Notes under the pieces: generated by a model
What the model saw: the letters and a program-made list of their open reading frames with translations, nothing else
Database searches by the model: none
Told to the model about the DNA's origin: nothing
Made by a program: the position numbers and the translations under genes
Part shown: positions 25,434 through 34,120 of the stretch, in pieces
Layout: each line of letters begins with the position of its first letter
How positions within the stretch are numbered: the stretch's first letter is position 1
Source: Bacillaceae bacterium
GTDB lineage: Bacteria > Bacillota > Bacilli > Bacillales > Alkalibacillaceae
Assembly (NCBI GenBank): GCA_017656265.1
Contig: JACDOD010000011.1
Span: 47,004-111,003 of the forward strand
Length of the DNA: 64,000 bases
Direction: 5' to 3'

Positions 25434-26963
25434 ATGTTCACCATTGACAACTGGATTGAACGAAGGGCTGAACTTACACCTGATCGCACTGCTTTAATTG
25501 ACCGGAGCCAGAATCAGGCTCAGACCTGGTCTTACAAAGCGCTTCAACAGTCCGTGAATAAAATGGCCTGGTTTTTACAGGAACACCTTCATGTTCAAAA
25601 AGGTGATCGTGTGGCCATATTATCTGACAATCGGGGTGAATACCTCATGGCTTATCTTGCTCTGGCAAAGCTGGGGGCAATTGCCGTTCCGCTGAATATT
25701 CGCCTGACAGCTGATGAACAGGCTTTTCAGATCAGGGATAGCGGATGCAGAGCACTCATATTTGAAAAAACATTTCGTCAGCGTAAGGATGAACTTGTTT
25801 TTTCAACCCGGATTGAAAGCGTTTTCGAGTTGGACAGCTGGCAAGAAATCGAGCCGTCCATCCATTTGTCAAAGTCACTTCCTGATTATCATAAATCAGA
25901 GCATGACCCCTATATCATTTGTTACACCTCAGGCACCACAGGCAGACCAAAAGGAGCAGTATTATCCCACGCCAATATGTACTGGAATGCCATTAATAAC
26001 ATCCTTGCGATCGACATCCACTCTGAAGACCGCTCCATAGTACTGCTCCCTTTATTTCACATTGGAGGAATTGGATTGTTCGCTTTTCCGGCATTTTTAG
26101 CAGGAGGAGCTGTCGTTGTCGCCGGCAAATTTAACCCGGACAGGGCGATTGAAATTATAGAGGAAGAAAAGGTCACGATTGTCATGGGAGTTCCAGCTAT
26201 TCATGACGCCATACGCAAAAGCAGTCATTTTTCTCAAACCAGCTTTCAGTCTGTTCGCTGGTTTTACAACGGAGGTGCACCTTGCCCGAGAGAAGTCATG
26301 AATGCATATCTGTCCAGAGGACTGCCCTTTGGCGGAGGGTTTGGAATGACAGAAGCCTCCCCGACTATTTTTATGCTGTCAAAAGAGGATTACATAGAAA
26401 AGGCAGGGTCAATCGGGAAGCCTGTCATGTTCTGTGATGTAAAAGTTATGAATGAAAAAGGTGAAGAAGCAAATGTTGGAGAGGCTGGCGAATTGTGGAT
26501 TAAAGGGCCCAATGTCATGAAGGAATACTGGAAGATGCCGGATGCAACCATGGATGCATTTCAAGACGGCTGGTTTAAAACTGGAGATCTGGTCAGACAG
26601 GATGAAGATGGCTTCTTCTGGGTAGCCGGACGAAAAAAGGATATGATCATATCCGGGGGAGAAAATATTTATCCGCTGGAAGTGGAGCAAGTGTTAGAGA
26701 GCTTTGAGGAAGTTGACGAAGCAGTGGTAATCGGAACTCCCGATTCCAAATGGGGTGAGGTGCCAGTTGCGTTTATACGCGGAAAAGAAGGTATGACACC
26801 GGAACGGAACACATTAATCAGCAAATGCCAGCAAAAGATTGCGAAGTATAAAATACCGAAACGTTTTTATCTGGTGGATGACTTTCCACGTAATGCCACT
26901 GGAAAAATTGCCAAAACACAATTAAAGCCTGACCAATTCCAGGGCCAGGAGCTGATGGAGTAA
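25434..26963 (+). CDS. AMP-forming acyl-CoA ligase (first of two)
   Basis: A 509-residue adenylating enzyme that activates a carboxylic acid with ATP and CoA. The P-loop-like motif is YTSGTTGRPKGAVLSH (about residues 163-178), followed by GFGMTEASPT, KTGDLVRQDEDGFFWVAGRKKDMIISGGENIYP (in parts) and the C-terminal lysine in NATGKIAK. The sequence is of the long/medium-chain or aromatic acyl-CoA ligase type; the substrate cannot be assigned. It immediately follows the TetR gene. A paralogue closes the cluster at 35873. Confidence 0.9.
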   Translation: MFTIDNWIERRAELTPDRTALIDRSQNQAQTWSYKALQQSVNKMAWFLQEHLHVQKGDRVAILSDNRGEYLMAYLALAKLGAIAVPLNIRLTADEQAFQIRDSGCRALIFEKTFRQRKDELVFSTRIESVFELDSWQEIEPSIHLSKSLPDYHKSEHDPYIICYTSGTTGRPKGAVLSHANMYWNAINNILAIDIHSEDRSIVLLPLFHIGGIGLFAFPAFLAGGAVVVAGKFNPDRAIEIIEEEKVTIVMGVPAIHDAIRKSSHFSQTSFQSVRWFYNGGAPCPREVMNAYLSRGLPFGGGFGMTEASPTIFMLSKEDYIEKAGSIGKPVMFCDVKVMNEKGEEANVGEAGELWIKGPNVMKEYWKMPDATMDAFQDGWFKTGDLVRQDEDGFFWVAGRKKDMIISGGENIYPLEVEQVLESFEEVDEAVVIGTPDSKWGEVPVAFIRGKEGMTPERNTLISKCQQKIAKYKIPKRFYLVDDFPRNATGKIAKTQLKPDQFQGQELME

Positions 26964-27102
26964 AAAACAATTAGGCAGTCGTCATCTGTTCAAATGGATT
27001 AGATTGTATCCAGGGCATCACCTGTTTCGTATGGCGGGCCTGACTAATAGACAAATGATTTCAAAAATAGAATAAGAGGCACTTGAAAAGGAGGAAACAT
27101 AC

Positions 27103-28092
27103 ATGATTGGAGTGAAGAAAACCGCCATTTATGAACCAACAAACGTGGAAACAGCAAGGGATTTAGAAGCAAAGACATCCATTCCGGAAGAGATTATCAT
27201 TAAAAAGTTCGGATTGAAAGAAAAGCGGATTGCTGCAAAGGATGAACACGCTTCAGATCTGGCGATAAAGGCAGGTGAACAAATTTTACGCAATGTAGAT
27301 AAAGATTCCATTGATGTGGTGATTTATTTTGGAAGCCCACATAAAGATTACTTAGTATGGTCCTGTGCTCCAAAGATCGTACATGAATTAGGGCTGAAGC
27401 ATGCTTACGGATTTGAAATCATGAATGTAAGCTCATGTTTCCCGATTGCCCTGAAAGTAGCAAAGGATATGCTGGTTGCAGATAAATCCATTCAAAACAT
27501 TTTGCTTGCAGGAGGCTGCAAAGAATCTCAAATAATTGATTACGCCAATGAACGATCCAGATTTATGTTTAATTTTGCTGATGGAGGGGCGGCAGCATTA
27601 ATTTCCCGGGATTCGGAACATGAAATATTGGGGTCAGGCATGATAACCGATGGATCATTTCATGATGATGTGTATGTGCCGGCGGGTGGAAGCGCGAATC
27701 CAGCCAGTCACCAAACCGTAGATGAAGGCATGCATTTTATTGATGTGAAAAATCCGAAGTCCATGAAAGATCGGTTAGATCCTGTAACGGTTCCAAATTT
27801 TTTAAAAAGCATTCATATCGCGCTGGAAAAAAGCGGGCTGACAGCAGAAGACATTGACTGGTTATTGCCTCTTCATACAAAGCGATCGTTATTTCAAGAG
27901 TTGATCTCACAGCTCGGGCTGAAAGAAGAACAGGGGATTTATTTAGACGAGTACGGACACATGTCTGCTCTGGACCCCTGCTATGGATTGGAAATTTTGC
28001 AGAGGAAAAATCTTGTCAAAAAAGATGATGTCATCGTAACGGTATCCGCCGGAACAGGGTATACATGGGCATCAACCGTCATACGCTGGTGA
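27103..28092 (+). CDS. KASIII-like ketoacyl synthase, first paralogue
   Basis: A 329-residue thiolase-fold enzyme of the FabH/KASIII family. The nucleophile is Cys112 in NVSSCFPIA, the position used in FabH, and a His is present in LLPLHTKRS. The residue that is Asn in FabH (YGNTSAAS) is His here (YGHMSALDP), giving a Cys-His-His set. The N-terminus is MIGVKKTAIYEPTN. AAGGAGG precedes the ATG. Gene content (ligases, ABC importer, SDR) suggests it works on CoA thioesters outside normal fatty-acid initiation. Condensation or the reverse cleavage are both possible. Confidence 0.8.
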   Translation: MIGVKKTAIYEPTNVETARDLEAKTSIPEEIIIKKFGLKEKRIAAKDEHASDLAIKAGEQILRNVDKDSIDVVIYFGSPHKDYLVWSCAPKIVHELGLKHAYGFEIMNVSSCFPIALKVAKDMLVADKSIQNILLAGGCKESQIIDYANERSRFMFNFADGGAAALISRDSEHEILGSGMITDGSFHDDVYVPAGGSANPASHQTVDEGMHFIDVKNPKSMKDRLDPVTVPNFLKSIHIALEKSGLTAEDIDWLLPLHTKRSLFQELISQLGLKEEQGIYLDEYGHMSALDPCYGLEILQRKNLVKKDDVIVTVSAGTGYTWASTVIRW

Positions 28093-28096
28093 ATCT

Positions 28097-28128
28097 GTAA
28101 CTGGTTTGTAACTGATGTGTAATATGCT
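28097..28128 (+). promoter_or_regulatory. SARP-type operator and promoter before the binding-protein gene
   Basis: GTAACTG at 28097-28103 and again at 28108-28114, an 11-bp repeat spacing. Then come exactly 8 bp and the -10-like TATGCT (28123-28128). A weaker third copy GTAATAT starts at 28119. SARP activators bind such heptamer pairs 8 bp from the -10 box in place of a -35. Confidence 0.65.
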
Positions 28129-28179
28129 CGAATCAGTAATTAAACGATTATAAGATCATTTTTCAAAGGGGGAAATTTA

Positions 28180-29445
28180 ATGTCGAAAAAGTTTTGGGTT
28201 TTGTTTATGTCTTTTGTCATGGTGGTTTTTCTGGCGGCCTGCGGTGGTGAAACGGCTGACAGTGATGGTGGTTCTGCTGATGCGGATAATCAGAGCAGCA
28301 GCCAGGATGAAACCACTGATAACGCATCTGCCGATAATGAAAAGGAGCCGATTAAAATTGGTGTTTTGGCATCATTATCAGGCATTCTGGAGGCATATGG
28401 CCTTCAGACCCAGCGGGGGTTTGAACTGGGACTTGAGTATGCAACTGACGGAACCATGGAGGTCAATGGACATCCAATTGAAGTGATTTATGAAGATACG
28501 GAGACAAAACCAGATGTCGCCCGTCAAAAAGCATTAAAGTTGTTAGAAGATGACAAGGTAGACTTTTTAGTCGGATCATCCAGTTCAGGCGATACACTCG
28601 CAGTCATCGGGCTGGCTGAGGAATATGAAAAAATCATGGTCGTTGAGCCGGCGGTAGCAGACAGTATTACTGGAAGTGAATTTAACAAATATATTTTCAG
28701 AACGGCGCGAAATTCTTCTCAGGATGCTGTTGCAGCTGCAGCAGCCATTGCAGATGAGGGGGTAAAAATCGCCACTTTTGCTCCAGATTATTCGTTCGGA
28801 CATGATGGGGTAGCAGCTTTTAAGCAGGCAGCAGAAAAACTTGGAGCAGAAGTTGTTCTTGAAGAATATGCGGATCAGGCATCTACTGACTTTACGCCTC
28901 ATATTCAAAAAATAATTGAAGCAGATCCGGACTACTTATACGTCATCTGGGCAGGGGCGAACAGTCCATGGAATCAGATTCATGACATGGATGTGCAGGG
29001 CAAAGGAATCAAAATTTCAACGGGCGCACCAGATATTGCAGCTCTGAAAACGATGAATGCCCTGGTTGGAATGGAAGGCTTTACCGTCTATTATCACACA
29101 TTGCCGGATAATGAGGTCAATGATTGGCTGGTCGAAAAGCATAAGGAGCGTTACGGAGATGTTCCGGATTTGTTTACACCTGGAGGAATGAGTGCTGCCA
29201 TTTCCATTATTGAAGCCCTGAAGAAAACAGAAGGGGATACAGATGCTGACCTTTTAATTGAAACGATGGAAGGAATGAGTTTTGAAACACCAAAAGGAAC
29301 CATGACCTTCCGTCCAGAAGATCATCAGGCACTGCAGACCATGTATTCCATCACTCTTGAGGAAAAAGAAGGATATGATTATCCTGTTCCAGTCCTTATC
29401 CGTGAGCTGACCCCTGAAGAAACAGCTCCACCAATTTTGAATTAA
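28180..29445 (+). CDS. LIV-type ABC transporter substrate-binding lipoprotein
   Basis: A 421-residue Peripla_BP_6 protein. The signal peptide ends in lipobox LAAC, followed by a Ser/Asp/Asn-rich linker (about residues 24-58) and the ligand-binding fold starting EPIKIGVLASLSGILEAYG. Such proteins bind branched-chain amino acids but also aromatic, cyclic and short organic acids. It heads the transporter genes and is separated from them by a hairpin that may allow higher expression of the binding protein. The upstream SARP-type operator suggests activation by the BTAD regulator. Confidence 0.88.
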   Translation: MSKKFWVLFMSFVMVVFLAACGGETADSDGGSADADNQSSSQDETTDNASADNEKEPIKIGVLASLSGILEAYGLQTQRGFELGLEYATDGTMEVNGHPIEVIYEDTETKPDVARQKALKLLEDDKVDFLVGSSSSGDTLAVIGLAEEYEKIMVVEPAVADSITGSEFNKYIFRTARNSSQDAVAAAAAIADEGVKIATFAPDYSFGHDGVAAFKQAAEKLGAEVVLEEYADQASTDFTPHIQKIIEADPDYLYVIWAGANSPWNQIHDMDVQGKGIKISTGAPDIAALKTMNALVGMEGFTVYYHTLPDNEVNDWLVEKHKERYGDVPDLFTPGGMSAAISIIEALKKTEGDTDADLLIETMEGMSFETPKGTMTFRPEDHQALQTMYSITLEEKEGYDYPVPVLIRELTPEETAPPILN

Positions 29446-29462
29446 AAGAAAAGATATGTAAA

Positions 29463-29489
29463 TGAACTTCGGCGTCAGTGCCGAAGTTC
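29463..29489 (+). terminator. Intercistronic hairpin after the binding-protein gene
   Basis: GAACTTCGGC and GCCGAAGTTC flank a short loop and are followed by a weak T-rich stretch. It could attenuate or protect the 3' end of the binding-protein message, raising it relative to the permease and ATPase genes. Confidence 0.65.
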
Positions 29490-29524
29490 ATTCTTTACTT
29501 ACAAACTGAAAAGGCGGTGAGCGG

Positions 29525-30310
29525 ATGGAACCAATCATTGAAACAAAGGGGCTAACCATTGCATTTGGCGGTCATGTAGCAGTGAATCAGGTTTCGGTTC
29601 AAATCCCCAAAAATTTATTTACCTCGGTCATAGGACCAAATGGAGCTGGCAAGACCACGTTTTTCAACCTGTTGAGTGGACAGCTGGCACCAACGGAAGG
29701 GACCGTTTTTTATAAAGGAAAAGATATAACAAACAAATCTCCAACGGAACGGACCCGCCTGGGGATTGGCCGTTCTTTTCAAATCACAAATGTTTTTCCG
29801 AATTTAACGGTTCTGGAAAATGTAAGGCTTGCCATCCAATCGAGGGAGAATGTGCGTTACCAGATTTTCAAGCATGTTAAGCAATATCCTGCATTTGAGG
29901 ATGAAGCAATGGAAATTCTGGAGAAGGTGCTGCTTGAAAGCCGGGCCCATGCCCTGGCGGTAAGTCTGTCCCATGGTGAAAAACGAAAACTGGAAATCGC
30001 TATGCTTTTGGCCCTTGACACAGAAGTGCTTTTATTGGACGAACCAACAGCAGGAATGTCTTTAGAAGAAGTCCCCGCCATTCTGGAAGTGATCCGCAAT
30101 ATTAAACAGCAGGGCAACCGTACCATTGTGCTAATCGAGCACAAAATGGATATGGTACTCGGTTTGTCTGACCAGGTCATGGTCCTTTATCACGGGGAAT
30201 TGTTAGCACAGGGTAAACCTGAGGAAATTATGGAAAATGAAACTGTTCAGTCTGCCTATATTGGAGGGAATACCGATGGAAAGCACACTACTGAAACTGG
30301 AACAAGTTAA
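29525..30310 (+). CDS. LIV-type ABC transporter ATP-binding protein (LivG-like)
   Basis: A 261-residue ATPase: Walker A GPNGAGKTT (about residues 38-46), Walker B EVLLLDEPTAGMS and the switch histidine in LIEHKMDMV. The signature is SLSHGEKRKLEIA rather than LSGG, as is usual in LivG (LSYGQQR-like). It overlaps the start of the second ATPase by 35 bp. Part of the five-gene importer. Confidence 0.9.
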   Translation: MEPIIETKGLTIAFGGHVAVNQVSVQIPKNLFTSVIGPNGAGKTTFFNLLSGQLAPTEGTVFYKGKDITNKSPTERTRLGIGRSFQITNVFPNLTVLENVRLAIQSRENVRYQIFKHVKQYPAFEDEAMEILEKVLLESRAHALAVSLSHGEKRKLEIAMLLALDTEVLLLDEPTAGMSLEEVPAILEVIRNIKQQGNRTIVLIEHKMDMVLGLSDQVMVLYHGELLAQGKPEEIMENETVQSAYIGGNTDGKHTTETGTS

Positions 30311-30986
30311 TACCCATATTGATCAGTTTCATATTTTGCAGAATGTTGATTTTGAAGTGAAATCAGGAGAAGTGACCGTACTTCTTGGGAGAAACGGAGC
30401 CGGAAAAACAACCACCCTGCGAACTATCATGGGGCTGAATGGGGCGACTAGCGGCTCCATTGTGTTTAAAGGAGAGAACATTACAAAACTTCCACCCTAT
30501 GAAATTGCTAAAAAAGGAATCGGCTATGTCCCTGAAGATCAGGGAATTTTCTATGATTTGACCGTCGAAGAAAATTTCCGGGTAGGCATGAGAAAAGATG
30601 ATGATGGAACGAAGGAACGGATGGAATGGGTTTTGGAACTGTTTCCTGACCTGAAAAAGTTTTGGAGAAAGCCCGGCGGCCAATTAAGCGGCGGTCAGAA
30701 GCAGATGTTATCTATTGCACGTGCCTATGTCAATGATAATGACTTGCTGCTGATTGATGAGCCGAGCAAAGGGCTGGCTCCGGTAATCGTGGAAAAAGTA
30801 ATTGAGTCGATCGACAAAATGAAGGAAAGAACCACTGTGGTTCTGGTAGAACAAAATTTTTATATGGCAAGTAAACTGGGAGATGCTTTTTTTATCCTGG
30901 ATGACGGCATTACGGTTCATCATGGCAGGATGGAGCAGTTGATTCGAGATGAAGAGCTAAAACGAAAATATTTAGGAATAGCATAA
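30276..30986 (+). CDS. LIV-type ABC transporter ATP-binding protein (LivF-like)
   Basis: A 236-residue ATPase: Walker A GRNGAGKTT, signature LSGGQKQM, Walker B LLLIDEPSKGLAP and VLVEQNFYMA. An upstream in-frame ATG at 30237 exists inside livG, but GGAGGG at 30263-30268 points to the ATG at 30276, also the homologous start (MESTLLKLEQVNTHI). LivG/LivF heterodimers power one transporter. Confidence 0.9.
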   Translation: MESTLLKLEQVNTHIDQFHILQNVDFEVKSGEVTVLLGRNGAGKTTTLRTIMGLNGATSGSIVFKGENITKLPPYEIAKKGIGYVPEDQGIFYDLTVEENFRVGMRKDDDGTKERMEWVLELFPDLKKFWRKPGGQLSGGQKQMLSIARAYVNDNDLLLIDEPSKGLAPVIVEKVIESIDKMKERTTVVLVEQNFYMASKLGDAFFILDDGITVHHGRMEQLIRDEELKRKYLGIA

Positions 30987-30999
30987 AGGAGGCGGGCTG

Positions 31000-31872
31000 A
31001 TGGAACTGATAATCAACCTTGCCATTAATGGTATATCAACAGGAATGTTAATTTTCTTAATTGCAGCCGGTCTTACGCTTATTTTCGGTTTAATGGATGT
31101 GCTGAATTTTGCCCATGGAGGAATCTTTGCCTGGGGAGCCTATGCAGGGGTCTGGTTTTTTTCGCTGACCCAGAGCTTTCTATTAAGTATTTTAGCCGCT
31201 GTTGTTACGGGACTGCTTATTGGACTGGTGACGGAGTATTTGATCATCAGGCCAGTCTATGGAAATCATATTCAGCAGATTTTAATCACCCTCGGGTTTA
31301 TGCTTGTCTTATCTGAAATGTTAAAAGTTGTTTTCGGTCCCGACATTAAGGCTGCTGAGACTCCTTCTTATTTGTCGGGAAGCTGGACAATTGGCGATGT
31401 AACCATTATTAAATACCGTGCCTTTATCATTGCTGTTGGCTTCCTTGTCTTTATTGCCATGCAGCTCATTTTAAAACATTCAAAAATAGGTTTGATTGTC
31501 CGTGCGGGTGTGATGGATCGAGAAATGATCCAGGCACTTGGCGTTAATATCCGCAAAGTGTTCGTGGGTGTTTTTATGGTTGGATCGGCTCTGGCAGCAC
31601 TGGGAGGAGCTTTATTTGCTCCTAGTTCGGGGGTAGTTTATGCAGAGATGGGAATGGAGTTTGGGATTTTTGCTTTTATTGTGGTCATTATTGGCGGAAT
31701 GGGAAGTATCCCGGGATCATTGATTGCCGCACTTCTGGTAGGTATTTCAAATGTGTTCATGGCTTATTATTTGCCGATTCTTTCGATGGCCGTAACCATG
31801 CTCATCATGTTTGTTGTATTGATATTTAAACCACAGGGACTGTTCAGTACGAGTGGGGTGTCGAATAAATGA
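31000..31872 (+). CDS. LIV-type ABC transporter permease (LivH-like)
   Basis: A 290-residue inner-membrane permease with about eight helices. Typical LivH features are ITGISTG-like INGISTGMLIFLIAAGLTLIFGLMDVLNFAHGG (in parts) and the C-terminal IGGMGSIPGSLIAALLVG motif that contacts the ATPases. AAAGGAGG precedes the ATG. Its stop overlaps the next start by 4 bp. Confidence 0.9.
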   Translation: MELIINLAINGISTGMLIFLIAAGLTLIFGLMDVLNFAHGGIFAWGAYAGVWFFSLTQSFLLSILAAVVTGLLIGLVTEYLIIRPVYGNHIQQILITLGFMLVLSEMLKVVFGPDIKAAETPSYLSGSWTIGDVTIIKYRAFIIAVGFLVFIAMQLILKHSKIGLIVRAGVMDREMIQALGVNIRKVFVGVFMVGSALAALGGALFAPSSGVVYAEMGMEFGIFAFIVVIIGGMGSIPGSLIAALLVGISNVFMAYYLPILSMAVTMLIMFVVLIFKPQGLFSTSGVSNK

Positions 31873-32882
31873 TGCAAAAAGTACAGAAGTCTACATGGAT
31901 TTACTTGCTGTTTTCATTGGTTTTAGTCGTGATTCCTTTTGTAAAAGATGAGCGATGGTTTCTTTTTTTACTCATTCAAATTTTTATTTTTGGCATATTT
32001 GCCATGAGTTATGACTTGCTTCTCGGTTTTACGGGAATTGTATCCTTTGGTCATGCGATGTTTTTTGGGATCGGTGCCTATAGTGTCGGAATTACCCTGG
32101 AACGGCTAGAACCAACATTTTTCAGCTTCCTGCTGGGAATATTCTTTGCTGCTATGGCTGGAGGAATTGTTGCTTTAATTGCCGGGGTTCTCACCTTGCG
32201 TCTGAAAAGTCACTATTACGCCATGCTGACCCTTGCTCTTGCCAGCCTGTTTCTTGTGCTGGCCGAAAAATGGCGTTCGTTAACTATGGGAAATGATGGA
32301 TTTACCTTCAAAATCCCGGAACTTCCCGAGGGGCTTCAGGATCATCGAAATACAGTCATTTATATGTTTTGTTTACTGTCTATGATTCTCATATTTTTTG
32401 GACTCCGAAGGCTTACCCAATCCCCTCTTGGAAAAATTCTTCAGGCTATTCGTGAAAATGAACAGCGGGTGGAGTCTTTGGGTTTTCGCATCATGCCGTA
32501 TAAAGTGATCATAAGTGTCATATCGGGTGTTGTTGCAAGTTTTGCAGGAGTGTTGTATGCCATCAGTCTTCGATTTGTAGATACAAGCGTGTTTGCCATT
32601 GATGTTACTCTGGATGCACTGTTGATGACCATTATCGGCGGTGTCGGAACACTGGTTGGCCCGATCATCGGAGCTGGCTTGATTGAGTTTGCTCACCATT
32701 ACCTTTCTGAATTATCCGATGTTCACTGGATTTTTGAACGCTGGATCATTTTATTTGGAATTGTCTATATCCTGGCCGTGATCTTTTTCCCATTTGGAAT
32801 TGTTGGTACCATTCAGCGGTCGTTTGCGAAACGAAAACAGCGTAAACAGGAGGTAACGAAATCGAAGAAAATAGCCGGATAG
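31869..32882 (+). CDS. LIV-type ABC transporter permease (LivM-like)
   Basis: A 337-residue permease with about nine helices. LivM motifs are YDLLLGFTGIVSFGHAMFFGIGAYSVGI and IIGGVGTLVGPIIGAGLIE. It starts with ATGATG overlapping the LivH stop (ATGA coupling). The C-terminus is a basic cytoplasmic tail. Confidence 0.9.
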   Translation: MMQKVQKSTWIYLLFSLVLVVIPFVKDERWFLFLLIQIFIFGIFAMSYDLLLGFTGIVSFGHAMFFGIGAYSVGITLERLEPTFFSFLLGIFFAAMAGGIVALIAGVLTLRLKSHYYAMLTLALASLFLVLAEKWRSLTMGNDGFTFKIPELPEGLQDHRNTVIYMFCLLSMILIFFGLRRLTQSPLGKILQAIRENEQRVESLGFRIMPYKVIISVISGVVASFAGVLYAISLRFVDTSVFAIDVTLDALLMTIIGGVGTLVGPIIGAGLIEFAHHYLSELSDVHWIFERWIILFGIVYILAVIFFPFGIVGTIQRSFAKRKQRKQEVTKSKKIAG

Positions 32883-32893
32883 GGAGGATGGAA

Positions 32894-33079
32894 ATGTCGG
32901 TTGATGGGATTACGTCGTTTTTGGTCAGATGTCAGTATGTATCTATGGATCATGATTCTCAATTAAAAATAAAGGTTACCCATATTCAGACGAATGAAGA
33001 TCTTTATTTTGACCGGCTGGAGGATGCCTTTCAAATGATGAAACATGTCGTTGCGGAAAACAAAATAGAGAAGAGGTGA
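32894..33079 (+). CDS. Small protein of unknown function inside the LIV/KASIII operon
   Basis: A 61-residue soluble protein, MSVDGITSFLVRCQYVSMDH..., predicted to be mostly beta strand followed by one helix (RLEDAFQMMKHVVAEN). I do not recognise a family. AGGGAGG at 32881-32887 touches the ATG at 32888 but is well spaced for the ATG at 32894. It lies 11 bp after livM and ends 3 bp before the second KASIII gene. That tight packing argues that it is real and perhaps partners the synthase. Confidence 0.7.
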   Translation: MSVDGITSFLVRCQYVSMDHDSQLKIKVTHIQTNEDLYFDRLEDAFQMMKHVVAENKIEKR

Positions 33080-33082
33080 CGT

Positions 33083-34120
33083 ATGAGCCACATTGGGATT
33101 GTATCAATTGGAACCTATATCCCAGAGCATTACCTATCATCACAAGAACTGGCTGACAAAACAGGAATACCTGCTGAAATTGTGGAAACTAAATTAGGAA
33201 TAAAGAAAAAACCGATTCCTGGCCCGGATGATCATACTGCGGAAATGGGGATTCGGGCAGCGAGATCAGCTTTTTCAACATGTGATGTTCGGCCAGAAGA
33301 TATTGATCTCGTCATTTATATCGGAGAGGAATATAAAGAATACCCCCTCTGGACTGCTGCTATAAAAACCCAGCAGGCCCTCGGATGTGAAAATGCGTGG
33401 GCATTTGATGTGGCGCTTCGCTGCGGCACCACCATTATGGCCATGAAACTGGCAAAGGATCTGATGACAGCCGACCCGCGTATTCAAACCGTGCTACTTG
33501 CCGGCGGCTATCGAAATGTGGATTTTATCCATTATGATAACCCCCGCACCCGGTTTATGTATAACCTGGCTGCAGGAGGAGGTGCGATGATTCTGCAGAA
33601 AGGATACGGTAAAAACAGGGTGCTCGAAAGTACGCTGATCACTGATGGATCCTTTTCTGAAGATGTGGTCGTTCCCGGCGGAGGAACGAAAAAACCCATG
33701 TCAAAGAAGATCCTTGATCAGGGCCTCTATCAATTAGATGTTCTGGACCCTGCAGGGATGAAAAAACGGCTTGAAGAAAAGTCGATGCAAAATTTCTTGA
33801 CCTGTATCCGGGACGCGGTTAGCCGAAGCGGATATACCGAACAGGATATAGATTATGTGGCCATGCTCCATATGAAGCGATCAGCCCATGCATATGTCTT
33901 AAAGGAACTCGGCTTAACGGAAGATCACTCTATTTATCTTGAAAACTATGGACATATTGGGCAGATCGACCAGATTCTTTCTCTTGAACTGGCACTGAAA
34001 GAAGGAAAGTTAAATGATGGTGATCTGGCTGTGCTGGTCAGTGCAGGCATCGGCTATGCCTGGGGAGCAACAGTGGTGAAATGGGGAGAACAGAATGAGG
34101 AGGCAGAGAACAATGGCTGA
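33083..34120 (+). CDS. KASIII-like ketoacyl synthase, second paralogue
   Basis: A 345-residue paralogue of the enzyme at 27103. The presumed nucleophile Cys sits in VALRCGTTIMA (about residue 115), a His in MLHMKRSAHAY, and the third position is again His (ENYGHIGQID). The conserved xGH in both copies marks a subfamily distinct from FabH. Both share an N-terminal start MxxIGIxSIGTYIPE-like. The two enzymes may form a heterodimer or act on successive intermediates. The gene overlaps the following hydrolase gene by 8 bp. Confidence 0.8.
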   Translation: MSHIGIVSIGTYIPEHYLSSQELADKTGIPAEIVETKLGIKKKPIPGPDDHTAEMGIRAARSAFSTCDVRPEDIDLVIYIGEEYKEYPLWTAAIKTQQALGCENAWAFDVALRCGTTIMAMKLAKDLMTADPRIQTVLLAGGYRNVDFIHYDNPRTRFMYNLAAGGGAMILQKGYGKNRVLESTLITDGSFSEDVVVPGGGTKKPMSKKILDQGLYQLDVLDPAGMKKRLEEKSMQNFLTCIRDAVSRSGYTEQDIDYVAMLHMKRSAHAYVLKELGLTEDHSIYLENYGHIGQIDQILSLELALKEGKLNDGDLAVLVSAGIGYAWGATVVKWGEQNEEAENNG

